From Collinsella sp. AM17-1 (GTDB taxonomy: Bacteria; Actinomycetota; Coriobacteriia; Coriobacteriales; Coriobacteriaceae): a stretch of DNA of 10,948 bases. Location: the NCBI RefSeq assembly GCF_003470665.1, contig NZ_QRJZ01000031.1:1-10948 (forward strand), read 5' to 3'. Both the position numbers and the translations under genes were made by a program. Of this stretch, positions 1 through 7,043 are shown piece by piece (the first letter of the stretch is position 1; the number at the start of each line of letters is the position of its first letter). A model generated the notes under the pieces. The model worked only from the letters and a program-made list of their open reading frames with translations, did not search any database and had not been told where the DNA came from.

Positions 1-41
1 AAGGCGCCACACTGGTCTGCGGGGTGTTCTGAAAACTAGGC

Positions 42-55
42 CCGGCCCCCGCCGG
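42..55 (-). terminator. Possible weak terminator after asd
   Basis: On the minus strand, ten bases after the asd stop codon, a 5-bp stem (CCGGC/GCCGG) with a GGGG loop is followed six bases later by TTTT. The stem is short and the T-run is displaced, so this is only a plausible intrinsic terminator for the lysC-asd transcript. Nothing else is recognisable in positions 1-65. Confidence 0.3.
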
Positions 56-65
56 ACAGGTCGCA

Positions 66-1091
66 CTACTCGCAGAGCAGCTTAGCAATCTGGACGGCGT
101 TGGTTGCCGCGCCCTTACGGATTTGGTCGCCGCAGCACCAGAAGGTGATGCCGCGCGCGGCCTCGGGGTTCGAGATGTCGCGACGCACGCGGCCGACCCA
201 AATCAAATCCTGGTCGGACGTATCCATCGGCATGGGGAAGCGATCGTGCGCGTCCTCGGCGCTCATGTCGTCAACCAGCTTGACGCCGGGAGCGGCAGCC
301 AGCGCAGCACGGGCCTCCTCAACCGTAATGTCGCGCTCAAACTCGAGCGTAATGCTCTCGGAGTGCGAACGCAGCACGGGCACGCGCACGCAGGTGCAGT
401 TCACGCGCAGCTCGGGCAGATGCATAATCTTGCGGCCCTCGTTTTGCAGCTTCATCTCCTCGGAGGTAAAGCCCTCCTCCTTGACGCCGCCGATCTGCGG
501 AATCAGGTTGCTCGCCAGCTGGGCGGCAAACGCGCGCGGCTCGGGAATCTCCTCGCCGCGGCCCAGGGCGGCCAGCTGGGCCTCGAGCTCTGCCATACCG
601 GGGGCACCGGCGCCCGAAGCCGCCTGGTACGTCGAAACGATCATGCGCTTCACGCCGGCGAGCTGATGCAGCGGCCAGGTGGGAACCAAACCGATGATGG
701 TCGCGCAGTTGGGGTTGGCGATAAGGCCGTGATGCCACTTGATATCGTCGGCATTGATCTCGGGCACGACCAGCGGCACCTCGGGATCCATGCGGAAGGC
801 GTGGCTGTTGTCGACCACGACGGCGCCGCGCTTGACGGCCTCGGGCAGCAGCTCCTTGGCGATATCGTCGCCGGCAGCGCCGAGTACGATGTCGCAGCCC
901 TCAAAGGCATCGGGGCAAGCCTCCTCAATCACAACCTGCTCGCCGCGGAACTCGACGGTCTTGCCTGCAGAGCGTGCGCTCGCCAGCAGCTTGAGCTTAC
1001 CGACCGGAAACTCCTGCTCGTTGAGGCACTCAAGCATCTGGGTGCCCACGGCTCCCGTCGCACCCAAAATAGCAACCGTGTACTGTTTCAT
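66..1091 (-). CDS. asd: Aspartate-semialdehyde dehydrogenase
   Basis: This enzyme reduces L-aspartyl-4-phosphate with NADPH to L-aspartate-4-semialdehyde, the branch point to lysine/diaminopimelate, threonine and methionine; it is cytosolic. The 341-residue protein has the usual length. Visible marks are the N-terminal Rossmann motif GATGAVG (residues 10-16), the catalytic cysteine in NPNCATI (Cys129), the acidic EEMK segment near 211-214, and the catalytic histidine in RSHSES (His243) preceded by RVPV. The ATG at 1091 is chosen over longer in-frame starts because a GGGGGA ribosome-binding site lies just upstream and the protein then begins with the conserved beta-strand MKQYTVAILGATG. It lies downstream of lysC on the same strand with a 174-nt structured gap, so it could be co-transcribed with lysC or have its own promoter. 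Family assignment is very secure. Confidence 0.97.
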   Translation of the reverse strand: MKQYTVAILGATGAVGTQMLECLNEQEFPVGKLKLLASARSAGKTVEFRGEQVVIEEACPDAFEGCDIVLGAAGDDIAKELLPEAVKRGAVVVDNSHAFRMDPEVPLVVPEINADDIKWHHGLIANPNCATIIGLVPTWPLHQLAGVKRMIVSTYQAASGAGAPGMAELEAQLAALGRGEEIPEPRAFAAQLASNLIPQIGGVKEEGFTSEEMKLQNEGRKIMHLPELRVNCTCVRVPVLRSHSESITLEFERDITVEEARAALAAAPGVKLVDDMSAEDAHDRFPMPMDTSDQDLIWVGRVRRDISNPEAARGITFWCCGDQIRKGAATNAVQIAKLLCE

Positions 1092-1166
1092 GCTTCCCCC
1101 TTTAAAGGTTGTGGCTATCGCCCGCACGCCAAGCAGGCCGGATATTCTTGCCCAGTTTATACAAGA

Positions 1167-1193
1167 ACGGGGCGGATACAAAACCCGCCCCGT
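1167..1193 (-). repeat. GC-rich hairpin in the lysC-asd gap
   Basis: A perfect 9-bp inverted repeat (ACGGGGCGG at 1167-1175 and CCGCCCCGT at 1185-1193) encloses a 9-nt loop. In the minus-strand transcript it falls between the lysC stop and the asd start, about 75 nt before the asd ATG. No T-run follows on the minus strand, so it is not a standard terminator. It could be a transcript-processing or stabilising structure or part of an asd leader. The function is not known; the fold is direct observation. Confidence 0.5.
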
Positions 1194-1215
1194 CGAAACG
1201 AAACCGAAACGAAAC
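1194..1215. repeat. Two perfect tandem copies of an 11-mer
   Basis: CGAAACGAAAC occurs twice back to back (1194-1204 and 1205-1215), directly next to the GC-rich hairpin. Each copy itself contains CGAAA twice, so the stretch reads as a short low-complexity array. In the minus-strand RNA it is a pyrimidine-rich GUUUCG run, probably an unpaired linker between two hairpins. Confidence 0.55.
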
Positions 1216-1223
1216 GCCCGATA

Positions 1224-1254
1224 GTAGATTTTTGGGACATCCTAAAAAATCTAC
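1224..1254 (-). repeat. AT-rich hairpin just after lysC
   Basis: The arms GTAGATTTTT (1224-1233) and AAAAATCTAC (1245-1254) form a perfect 10-bp stem around an 11-nt loop. It begins 11 nt after the lysC stop in the minus-strand transcript. It could be a weak terminator, since U-rich and A-rich arms lie within it, or a dispersed repeat. A related 14-nt string (13/14 identical to 1220-1233) occurs at 5565-5578, after engB. Confidence 0.5.
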
Positions 1255-1265
1255 CGGGATGGTAA

Positions 1266-2654
1266 CTACTTGTGGAGGGCTGCCAGGGCGGGATCGGCCG
1301 GCGCGGGAGCCTCCAGGTCGGAGACCTTCACAATGCCGTTTTCGTCGGAGAAGGCACGGTAAATGGTCTGGATCGCCAGGTCGAAGTCCTTCTCCTCGAC
1401 ACCGATGATGATGTTGATCTCGTCACAGCTCTGCGAAATCATACGCACGCTCACGCCAGCCTGGCCAAGCATGCCAAACAGGTGGCCCGAGATACCTGCG
1501 CGGCCGCGCAGGTTACGGCCGACGGTCGCGATAAGTGCCAGACCCTCGACAACCTCGATCTCGAGCGGCTCGACCTCCTGCTGAATGTCGCCCACGAGCG
1601 AGTACAGCGAATCGTGAACGTCCTGCTCCTGCACCACGGCGCCAAAGCGGTCGACACCGGTGGGCATGTGCTCGACGGAAACGTCATAGCGCTCGAAGAC
1701 CGAAAGCGCACGACGCATAAAGCCGACGCGGGGCTTGGTACGGTCGCGGGCAACGTTAATGGCGACAAAGCCGCGCTTACCGGTCACGCCGGTGATGATA
1801 GGCTCAGCCGCGCCCTCATCGGCGGTCTCGCTAATGATGGTGCCGGGGTCCTGCGGCGCGTTGGTGTTCTTGATGACCAGCGGAATACCAGCCTCGCGCA
1901 CGGGGAACACAGCCTCCTCGTGCAGGACGCTCGCGCCCATGTACGAAAGCTCGCGCAGCTCCTCGTAGGTAACGCGGGCGATGGGCTGAGCCTCGGGCAC
2001 AATGCGAGGATCGGCAGAATAGAAGCCCGAGACGTCGGTCCAGTTCTCGTACAGGTCGGCGCCCAAGCACTTGGCCAGGATCGAGCCGGAAATATCGCCG
2101 CCGCCGCGGTCGAGCAGCTTGATTTGGCCCTCACGCGTCGCGCCGTAGAAACCGGGCATGACAAAGCCACCCTGCTGACCGTACTCCTGCACCAGCTCGG
2201 AGGTGCGGTTCATGCTGAGCGTACCGTCGTGATGGAACGCCACGACCGTCGCGGCATCCAGGAACGGCAGGCCCAGGTACTCGGCCATCAGACGAGCGGT
2301 AAAGTACTCGCCACGGCTTACGAGCTCCTCGGTGGAGTAGCCACCGGAGCGAGCACGCTCGGCAAAGGCCGCAAACTCCTCGCGGATGGGATAGGTGAGC
2401 TCCAGCTCGTCAGCGATATCAAAATAGCGCTGGCCAATGTCCTCGAGCAGCTCCTCGCACGACACGTGGTACTTAACGTGTGCGTTAACCAAGTAGAGCA
2501 GGTCGGTCACCTTGGTATCGCCCTTAAAGCGGCGACCGCAGGCAGAAACCACCACAAAACGGCGGGCCGGGTCGGCATCGACAATGGCCTTGATCTTCTT
2601 AAAGTGTTCGGCGTCGGCGACCGACGAGCCGCCAAACTTGGCAATCTTAATCAT
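1266..2654 (-). CDS. lysC: Aspartate kinase, monofunctional with two C-terminal ACT domains
   Basis: This enzyme phosphorylates L-aspartate with ATP, the first and usually feedback-regulated step of the aspartate family. The 462-residue protein has the amino-acid-kinase fold at about 1-290, with KFGGSSV (6-12), SRGEYFTARLMA near 113-124, a glycine-rich RGGGD at 183-187 (RGGSD in most homologues) and WTDVSGFYSADPR near 205-217. Two ACT regulatory domains follow at about 296-345 and 372-436. The length fits the monofunctional LysC type rather than the shorter alpha/beta pair of many other actinobacteria, or bifunctional ThrA. The ATG at 2654 gives the canonical MIKIAKFGGSS start; AGAAAGG lies upstream with a rather long spacing of 13 nt. 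It is divergent from thrC and upstream of asd on the same strand. The ACT domains imply allosteric control by lysine and/or threonine; which one cannot be read from the sequence. Confidence 0.96.
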   Translation of the reverse strand: MIKIAKFGGSSVADAEHFKKIKAIVDADPARRFVVVSACGRRFKGDTKVTDLLYLVNAHVKYHVSCEELLEDIGQRYFDIADELELTYPIREEFAAFAERARSGGYSTEELVSRGEYFTARLMAEYLGLPFLDAATVVAFHHDGTLSMNRTSELVQEYGQQGGFVMPGFYGATREGQIKLLDRGGGDISGSILAKCLGADLYENWTDVSGFYSADPRIVPEAQPIARVTYEELRELSYMGASVLHEEAVFPVREAGIPLVIKNTNAPQDPGTIISETADEGAAEPIITGVTGKRGFVAINVARDRTKPRVGFMRRALSVFERYDVSVEHMPTGVDRFGAVVQEQDVHDSLYSLVGDIQQEVEPLEIEVVEGLALIATVGRNLRGRAGISGHLFGMLGQAGVSVRMISQSCDEINIIIGVEEKDFDLAIQTIYRAFSDENGIVKVSDLEAPAPADPALAALHK

Positions 2655-2757
2655 GGGCTTGAGGTTACCTTTCTAAAAGCCTCTGCAAACCTGTTTTGCG
2701 CGCTCTGATACCATGGTTTCACCGATTGGGACCAAGGCATCCGAGGAGCAGTGTTAT
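2655..2757. promoter_or_regulatory. Divergent lysC / thrC control region
   Basis: This 103-bp gap must contain the start sites for both lysC (minus) and thrC (plus) unless they are transcribed from farther away. It has a short hairpin GCAAA/TTTGC at 2685-2699. No strong -35/-10 pair is visible on either strand; TACCAT at 2710-2715 is a weak -10 candidate for thrC. The gap is too short for a lysine riboswitch and shows no T-box features. The region is inferred from gene layout rather than from a clear motif. Confidence 0.4.
2743..2748 (+). promoter_or_regulatory. Ribosome-binding site deciding the thrC start
   Basis: GAGGAG lies 9 nt before the ATG at 2758. It supports that start over the in-frame ATG at 2713, which would add 15 residues with no family resemblance. 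Confidence 0.7.
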
Positions 2758-4275
2758 ATGGGAACTTATCATAGTACACGAGGACGCACTTTATCGTGCT
2801 CAAGTAAGGTGGCAATCCGTACCGGCATCGCTCCCGACGGGGGTTTGTTTGTCTCGGACGAGCTGGGCACCCAGCAGGTCGATATCAGCTCGCTTGCAGA
2901 TAAATCGTACTTTGAAATCGCTCAAGATGTGTTGGGAATGTTACTGAATGATTACACAGCCGAAGAAATTTCGGCCTGTGTGAATGAGGCATACCGCGGC
3001 ACGTTCGCGAGCGAAGAGGTTACGCCGCTCGTCAAACTCGACGCCGCACCGGGCGCCGACGCCCCGCAAACCTATGTGATGGAGCTCTTTGGCGGCCCCA
3101 CGAGCGCCTTTAAGGACGTCGCCCTGCAGATGCTCCCCCGCCTGATGGCCCGCACCTCTGCCAAGGACGGCGGCGCCGAGCGCATCATGATCGTCACCGC
3201 CACGTCGGGCGACACCGGCAAGGCAGCACTCGCCGGCTTTGCCGACGCTCCGGGCACGGGCATCACTGTCTTTTATCCCGAGGGCAAGGTCAGCCGCGTC
3301 CAGAACCTGCAGATGTCCACTCAGGAGGGCGACAACGTCGCCGTCTGCGGCATCCGCGGCAACTTTGACGACGCCCAGAGCGCCGTCAAGCGCATCTTTG
3401 CCGATAAGGAGCTTGCCGAGCGCCTGGAGGCCGCTGGCACCGTGCTTTCGAGTGCCAACTCCATCAATGTCGGCCGCCTGGTGCCGCAGGTCGTCTACTA
3501 CTTTGCCGCCTATGCGCAGCTGCTGCGCGCCGGCGCTATCGAGGCTGGCGACGCCGTAGAGTTCTGCGTGCCCACCGGCAACTTTGGCGATATCTTGGCC
3601 GGCTACTACGCCAAGCGCATGGGTCTGCCCGTCGCCAAGCTCGTCGTGGCGAGCGACAAGAACAACGTGCTGGCCGACTTCCTGACCACCGGCGTTTACG
3701 ACCGTAACCGCCCGTTCTTCACGACCATCTCGCCGTCGATGGACATCCTCATCAGCTCCAACCTGGAGCGCATGCTCTACTTCCTGTCCGATGGCGACTG
3801 CGAGCTCGTTGCCGGCCTTATGGAGCAGCTCGCTCAGACCGGTCGTTACGAGGTGCCCGCCGAGCTGCTGGCAAAGATTCAGAGCGTCTTTGGCTGCGGC
3901 TGGGCCAGCGAGGACGAGGTCCGCGCTGCCATCAAGACCTGCTGGGATGCGAACGGCTACGTGATCGATCCGCATACCGCCTGCGGCTATCACGTCTTTG
4001 AGCAGGTCGCTCCCGCCGAGGGCGCCAAGGTCCGCGTGCTGCTTTCGACCGCCAGCCCTTACAAGTTCCCACGCGCCTGCTGCGACGCCTTGGGGCTCAA
4101 CGTTCCCGAGGATGATTTTGAGGCCATGCGCGTGCTCGAGCAGGCCACCAACACGGTCGCCCCGACCCAGCTCGCCGAACTCGAGTCCAAGCCCATCCGC
4201 TTCGAAGACGTCTGCGACGTCGATGAGATGGCAAACTACGTCGAGTCCGCAGCAAAAAAGATGGCTACCAACTAA
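2758..4275 (+). CDS. thrC: Threonine synthase
   Basis: This PLP enzyme converts O-phospho-L-homoserine and water to L-threonine and phosphate, the last step of the pathway. The 505-residue protein starts MGTYHSTRGR, the typical threonine-synthase opening with the STRG motif. The PLP-binding lysine is in GGPTSAFKD (Lys119). TATSGDTGKAA (147-157) and VPTGNFGD (271-278) form the cofactor and phosphate pockets, and PSMDILISSNLERML (326-340) is a further family signature. The length and these motifs place it with the longer bacterial/fungal-type class rather than the short class of about 350 residues. It is divergent from lysC, ends in a strong hairpin terminator, and is followed after 203 nt by thrB, which makes its substrate. 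Codon use is uniform with the neighbouring core genes. Confidence 0.97.
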   Translation: MGTYHSTRGRTLSCSSKVAIRTGIAPDGGLFVSDELGTQQVDISSLADKSYFEIAQDVLGMLLNDYTAEEISACVNEAYRGTFASEEVTPLVKLDAAPGADAPQTYVMELFGGPTSAFKDVALQMLPRLMARTSAKDGGAERIMIVTATSGDTGKAALAGFADAPGTGITVFYPEGKVSRVQNLQMSTQEGDNVAVCGIRGNFDDAQSAVKRIFADKELAERLEAAGTVLSSANSINVGRLVPQVVYYFAAYAQLLRAGAIEAGDAVEFCVPTGNFGDILAGYYAKRMGLPVAKLVVASDKNNVLADFLTTGVYDRNRPFFTTISPSMDILISSNLERMLYFLSDGDCELVAGLMEQLAQTGRYEVPAELLAKIQSVFGCGWASEDEVRAAIKTCWDANGYVIDPHTACGYHVFEQVAPAEGAKVRVLLSTASPYKFPRACCDALGLNVPEDDFEAMRVLEQATNTVAPTQLAELESKPIRFEDVCDVDEMANYVESAAKKMATN

Positions 4276-4287
4276 ACCCCTCATTAA

Positions 4288-4317
4288 GCGCCGGCGAAAG
4301 CCGGCGCACCTTCTTTC
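4288..4317 (+). terminator. Intrinsic terminator of thrC
   Basis: A perfect 8-bp stem (GCGCCGGC at 4288-4295 and GCCGGCGC at 4300-4307) is closed by a GAAA tetraloop and followed by ACCTTCTTT. It lies 12 nt after the thrC stop. It should end most thrC transcripts, which implies readthrough or a separate promoter for thrB. Confidence 0.75.
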
Positions 4318-4353
4318 ATCAGATAACCCCCGGGATGATGACGAACGCGCACA

Positions 4354-4465
4354 GCGTGCCTGGCTGTTTAGTTCGTCGCGAGTTCCGCACGCAAAGGAAA
4401 GCACTTAATGTGCTTTCCGTCTTGCGCAGGACTGCCCGAGCAGCGAACTAAACAGCCAGGCACGC
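4354..4465 (+). repeat. 112-bp nested palindrome in the thrB leader
   Basis: The outer arms at 4354-4375 and 4444-4465 are perfect 22-bp inverted repeats beginning GCGTGCCTGG. Inside lies a second perfect inverted repeat, GGAAAGCAC / GTGCTTTCC (4396-4404 and 4410-4418) with a TTAAT loop, flanked by CGCAA (4390-4394) / TTGCG (4422-4426). Transcribed, the segment would fold into one long rod. Its 3' arm ends one base before the thrB ribosome-binding site. It could be a translational control structure, an mRNA-stability element or a dispersed palindromic repeat. No transposase is associated with it. The fold is directly visible; the role is unknown. Confidence 0.8.
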
Positions 4466-4466
4466 C

Positions 4467-4472
4467 AGGAGG
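4467..4472 (+). promoter_or_regulatory. Strong ribosome-binding site of thrB
   Basis: AGGAGG lies 6 nt before the ATG at 4479, a near-ideal spacing. It directly abuts the foot of the 112-bp palindrome, so folding could affect ribosome access. Confidence 0.8.
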
Positions 4473-4478
4473 ACTCAC

Positions 4479-5360
4479 ATGATCAAAATCACCGTCCCAG
4501 CAACCAGCGCCAACCTAGGCATTGGCTACGACACCCTCGGCATGGCCGTCAGCCTCTACTCGCACTTCACCTTCGAGCGCGCCGACAAGCTCACCATCAC
4601 GGGCTGCCCCGAGGAATTCCAAAACGAGAACAACCTGGTCTACGTGAGCTTTGTCGATGCGCTTGCCGCATGGGGCGAGCCGGCTTTTCCCGTTACCATC
4701 GACATTCAGACTGACGTTCCCGTCGCTCGTGGCCTGGGTTCCAGCTCCACCTGCGTTGTCGCCGGCATTATGGCCGCCGCCGCGCTGACGGGCCACACCG
4801 TCGACCGCGCCGAGCTCGTCCGCATTGCCACCGAGGTCGAGGGCCATCCCGATAACGTCGCCCCCGCTATCCTGGGCGGCGCCGTCTGCTCCTTTACGCC
4901 GACCGATTCGCTCCCCCAGTGCCTGCGCTACGAGGTGAGCGATCGCCTGCGTTTTATTACCGTGATTCCGCCCTACGAGGTACACACGAGTGAGGCGCGC
5001 AAGGTCGTGCCGCAGGAGATTCCGCTTTCCACCGCCGTATGGCAGATGGGCCGCATCGCCGGCATGACGCGCGGTCTCGAGACCGGCGATCTGGACCTGA
5101 TTGCCGCCGCCAATGACGACCGTATTCAGGAACCCTATCGCCGTCGCCTGATTCCCGACTACAACGCCGTGCGCGACACCTGTCTTAACGGCGGTGCCAA
5201 GACCATCTGGATCAGCGGCTCCGGCTCGACCCTCATGGCCGTAACCGACGACACCATCGTGGCGAAGTTCCTGCAGGTCAAGCTGCGCGAGCAGTTCCCC
5301 AAGTGTGAGACGCATATTCTGACGTGCGACACGGAAGGCGCCCAGATCGAATACCTGTAG
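4479..5360 (+). CDS. thrB: Homoserine kinase
   Basis: This enzyme phosphorylates L-homoserine with ATP to O-phosphohomoserine, the substrate of ThrC. The 293-residue protein is a GHMP-family kinase of normal length. The N-terminal signature is VPATSANLGIGYD (6-18), with Ile and Tyr where many homologues have Pro and Phe. The ATP-binding loop is PVARGLGSSSTC (81-92), EGHPDNVAPA (121-130) is the second motif, and ISGSGSTLMAV (245-255) is the C-terminal GHMP motif. The start is fixed by AGGAGG six bases upstream. It follows thrC on the same strand but after a terminator and a long palindrome, so expression is probably partly uncoupled from thrC. It faces the convergent engB. Confidence 0.96.
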   Translation: MIKITVPATSANLGIGYDTLGMAVSLYSHFTFERADKLTITGCPEEFQNENNLVYVSFVDALAAWGEPAFPVTIDIQTDVPVARGLGSSSTCVVAGIMAAAALTGHTVDRAELVRIATEVEGHPDNVAPAILGGAVCSFTPTDSLPQCLRYEVSDRLRFITVIPPYEVHTSEARKVVPQEIPLSTAVWQMGRIAGMTRGLETGDLDLIAAANDDRIQEPYRRRLIPDYNAVRDTCLNGGAKTIWISGSGSTLMAVTDDTIVAKFLQVKLREQFPKCETHILTCDTEGAQIEYL

Positions 5361-5381
5361 TCGCCGTCCCGTATACCCGCC

Positions 5382-5506
5382 GGGGAGGCCAGGGGCTTTG
5401 CCCCCAAATCGTCCTCGGACATGACAGGACCCCCGCTGCGCACTTCGTGCGGCGGGGGTCCTGCCGTCCTGCGGAAAGATTTGGGGGCAAAGCCCCTGGC
5501 CTCCCC
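5382..5506. repeat. 125-bp nested palindrome between convergent thrB and engB
   Basis: The outer arms 5382-5410 and 5478-5506 are perfect 29-bp inverted repeats beginning GGGGAGGCCAGGGG. Within them, CAGGACCCCCGC (5425-5436) and GCGGGGGTCCTG (5452-5463) pair perfectly over 12 bp. At the centre, CGCAC/GTGCG (5439-5443 and 5447-5451) pairs around a TTC loop. The element begins 21 nt after the thrB stop and lies between genes that converge, so it could act as a bidirectional transcription barrier. No T-run follows on either strand, so it is not a textbook intrinsic terminator. Internal symmetry this precise in a non-coding gap suggests either a recently spread repeat family or selection for the fold. 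Confidence 0.85.
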
Positions 5507-5564
5507 TACGTTAACTTCGCTGGCGGCGGCTACAGGGACCTACGCTCTGGAAAGTCGCCGGGCT

Positions 5565-5578
5565 GATAGTTGATTTTT
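5565..5578. repeat. Short string shared with the lysC-asd gap
   Basis: These 14 bases (GATAGTTGATTTTT) match 1220-1233 at 13 of 14 positions. Here the partner arm that forms the hairpin at 1224-1254 is absent. Both copies lie just beyond the 3' end of a minus-strand gene (engB here, lysC there). It may be a degenerate copy of the same element, or coincidence in a T-rich stretch. Confidence 0.3.
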
Positions 5579-5595
5579 ATTGGCAGGGGCACTTG

Positions 5596-6186
5596 CTAGA
5601 GGCAGGCTTCGGCGATGCGCTTTTTGAGTTCGTCGATGCCCACACCGGTTTGGGAGCTTGTGATGATTACGTTTTCGGCAGGGACGTTGAGCTGCTTTTT
5701 GATGACTGCTGCCTGGCGGGCCTGCTGGGTGCGGCTGAGCTTGTCGGCTTTGGTGAGGCAGACGATAAAGTTGAACTCGTTGCCCTGTAGGTAGTCGATC
5801 ATGTCGTGGTCGAGCTTGCTGGGGTCGTGACGAATGTCCACCAGCGAGACGACCAAGTTAAAGCTGCGCTCGGAGTCGAAGAAGTCGCCGATAAGCTCGG
5901 CCCAGCGGTCACGCTCGGCCTTAGAACGACGGGCGAAACCATAGCCCGGCAGGTCGACGAAGTGCACGTCGTCGGCCTCAAAGAAGTTGATGTTGCTCGT
6001 CTTGCCCGGCGTACTGGAAACCTTGACCAGGTTCTTGCGACCAAAGAGCTTGTTCATAATCGACGACTTGCCCACGTTGGAGCGGCCGACAAAGCTCACC
6101 TCGGGGCAGGTGGACTCGGGAATCTGCGAAACCTTGCCGTAGCTGGCGACGAACTTGGCAAGCTGGTAGTTAATGGAATCGGCCAT
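5596..6186 (-). CDS. engB: Ribosome-biogenesis GTP-binding protein EngB/YsxC/YihA
   Basis: A small cytosolic TrmE-Era-type GTPase; characterised family members are essential and help assemble the large ribosomal subunit. The 196-residue protein carries all G motifs: G1 GRSNVGKSS (34-42), G2 in SSTPGKTSNINFF (57-69), G3 DLPGYGFA (78-85), G4 TKAD (145-148) and G5 ITSSQTGVG (175-183). The ATG at 6186 is preferred to the GTG two codons upstream, because AAGGAG at 6192-6197 lies 5 nt before the ATG and overlaps the GTG. It follows mtnN on the same strand after only 38 nt, so the two are probably one transcript. The gene is intact. Confidence 0.96.
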   Translation of the reverse strand: MADSINYQLAKFVASYGKVSQIPESTCPEVSFVGRSNVGKSSIMNKLFGRKNLVKVSSTPGKTSNINFFEADDVHFVDLPGYGFARRSKAERDRWAELIGDFFDSERSFNLVVSLVDIRHDPSKLDHDMIDYLQGNEFNFIVCLTKADKLSRTQQARQAAVIKKQLNVPAENVIITSSQTGVGIDELKKRIAEACL

Positions 6187-6224
6187 GGACACTCCTTGGT
6201 CGTAGGTTCTTATAATTAGACGCG

Positions 6225-6965
6225 CTATTGCCCAGCGGCAATGCGGCGGACGATATCGAGCGTGATGTCACTTGCGACACGCGCGTACTCGAACAGATCG
6301 AACTCTCGGTCGCAAATTGCATCGTACGCCTCGTCACAATTATCGCTGACAGCGCGCAACACCAGGCAATCGACACCATTTTTGGTTGCGACATGGGCAA
6401 TTGCCGCGCCCTCCATGCCGACACAATCGGCATGCGTCGCCTCGATAGCGTCGTTGCGCATGGCGGCGCCCGTCACAAAGCGGTTACCCGTGGCAATCGT
6501 GCCGACCAGGAACTGCTTGGTGCCCTCGTTCGAAGCAACTGCATTTGTCGAAGCGTCGACAAACCCACGCTCAGCAAGCACGTCGGCGGCAATATCGACC
6601 AGCGCGGGCGTCGAGCCAAACTCCTCGAGCCCCGGTGCAGACTCGGCGATAAGCGCGGTATCGGTATCCAGATAGCGCAGGCGTTTGCCAATGACCACGT
6701 CGTCGATATGGAGCTTTGGGTTCAAACCGCCCGCAATGCCCGAAAACACAACAGCCTGCGGAGCATACTTGCTAATGAGGTGCTGTGTTGCAGCAGCGGC
6801 GTTCACCGTGCCCATGCCCGCCGTTGTGGCAACAACTGTCAGACCGTCGAGCTCACCGCTCACAACGGTCAAGCCTGCCTCCCGCGCCTCGCAAACGTCG
6901 CTCAGCTCTTCCTTAATCTGCATGATCTCTTTTTCGAGCGCACCGATAATCGCGATGGTAGCCAT
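6225..6965 (-). CDS. mtnN: 5'-methylthioadenosine/S-adenosylhomocysteine nucleosidase
   Basis: This enzyme hydrolyses the glycosidic bond of methylthioadenosine and S-adenosylhomocysteine, releasing adenine; it serves methionine salvage and removes by-products of methylation and radical-SAM reactions. The 246-residue protein is slightly longer than the usual 230 or so. The opening IIGALEKE contains Glu13, aligned with catalytic Glu12 of the E. coli enzyme. SGIAGGLNP (75-83) lines the sugar/phosphate pocket, VGMEGAA (182-188) carries the substrate-binding Met-Glu pair (Glu185), and RAVSD (204-208) supplies the catalytic Asp208. The ATG at 6965 is chosen because the protein then starts MATIAIIGALEKE and GGGGA lies 5 nt upstream; a TTG four codons earlier is less likely. 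It precedes engB in a probable two-gene transcript. Another phosphorylase-superfamily activity is possible but less likely given the full active-site set. Confidence 0.93.
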   Translation of the reverse strand: MATIAIIGALEKEIMQIKEELSDVCEAREAGLTVVSGELDGLTVVATTAGMGTVNAAAATQHLISKYAPQAVVFSGIAGGLNPKLHIDDVVIGKRLRYLDTDTALIAESAPGLEEFGSTPALVDIAADVLAERGFVDASTNAVASNEGTKQFLVGTIATGNRFVTGAAMRNDAIEATHADCVGMEGAAIAHVATKNGVDCLVLRAVSDNCDEAYDAICDREFDLFEYARVASDITLDIVRRIAAGQ

Positions 6966-7043
6966 ACCATTCCCCAAACCTATACGAAATTCTCAACCAC
7001 GGTATGGTACCAGCATTTTGTTTGACCTCGCCAAACGAACACG

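Noticed and set aside
1272..2708. Long plus-strand open frame antisense to lysC, and a similar one antisense to thrC (2941-4404)
   Set aside because: They are mirror frames created by GC-rich codons on the opposite strand. Their translations show no family motifs, while the sense frames are complete enzymes.
2655..2757. Lysine riboswitch or T-box upstream of lysC or thrC
   Set aside because: The gap is only 103 bp and lacks the conserved elements; both leader types are longer.
4354..4465. MITE with terminal inverted repeats
   Set aside because: I see no target duplication flanking the arms and no related transposase end in the window. It is kept as a palindromic repeat only.
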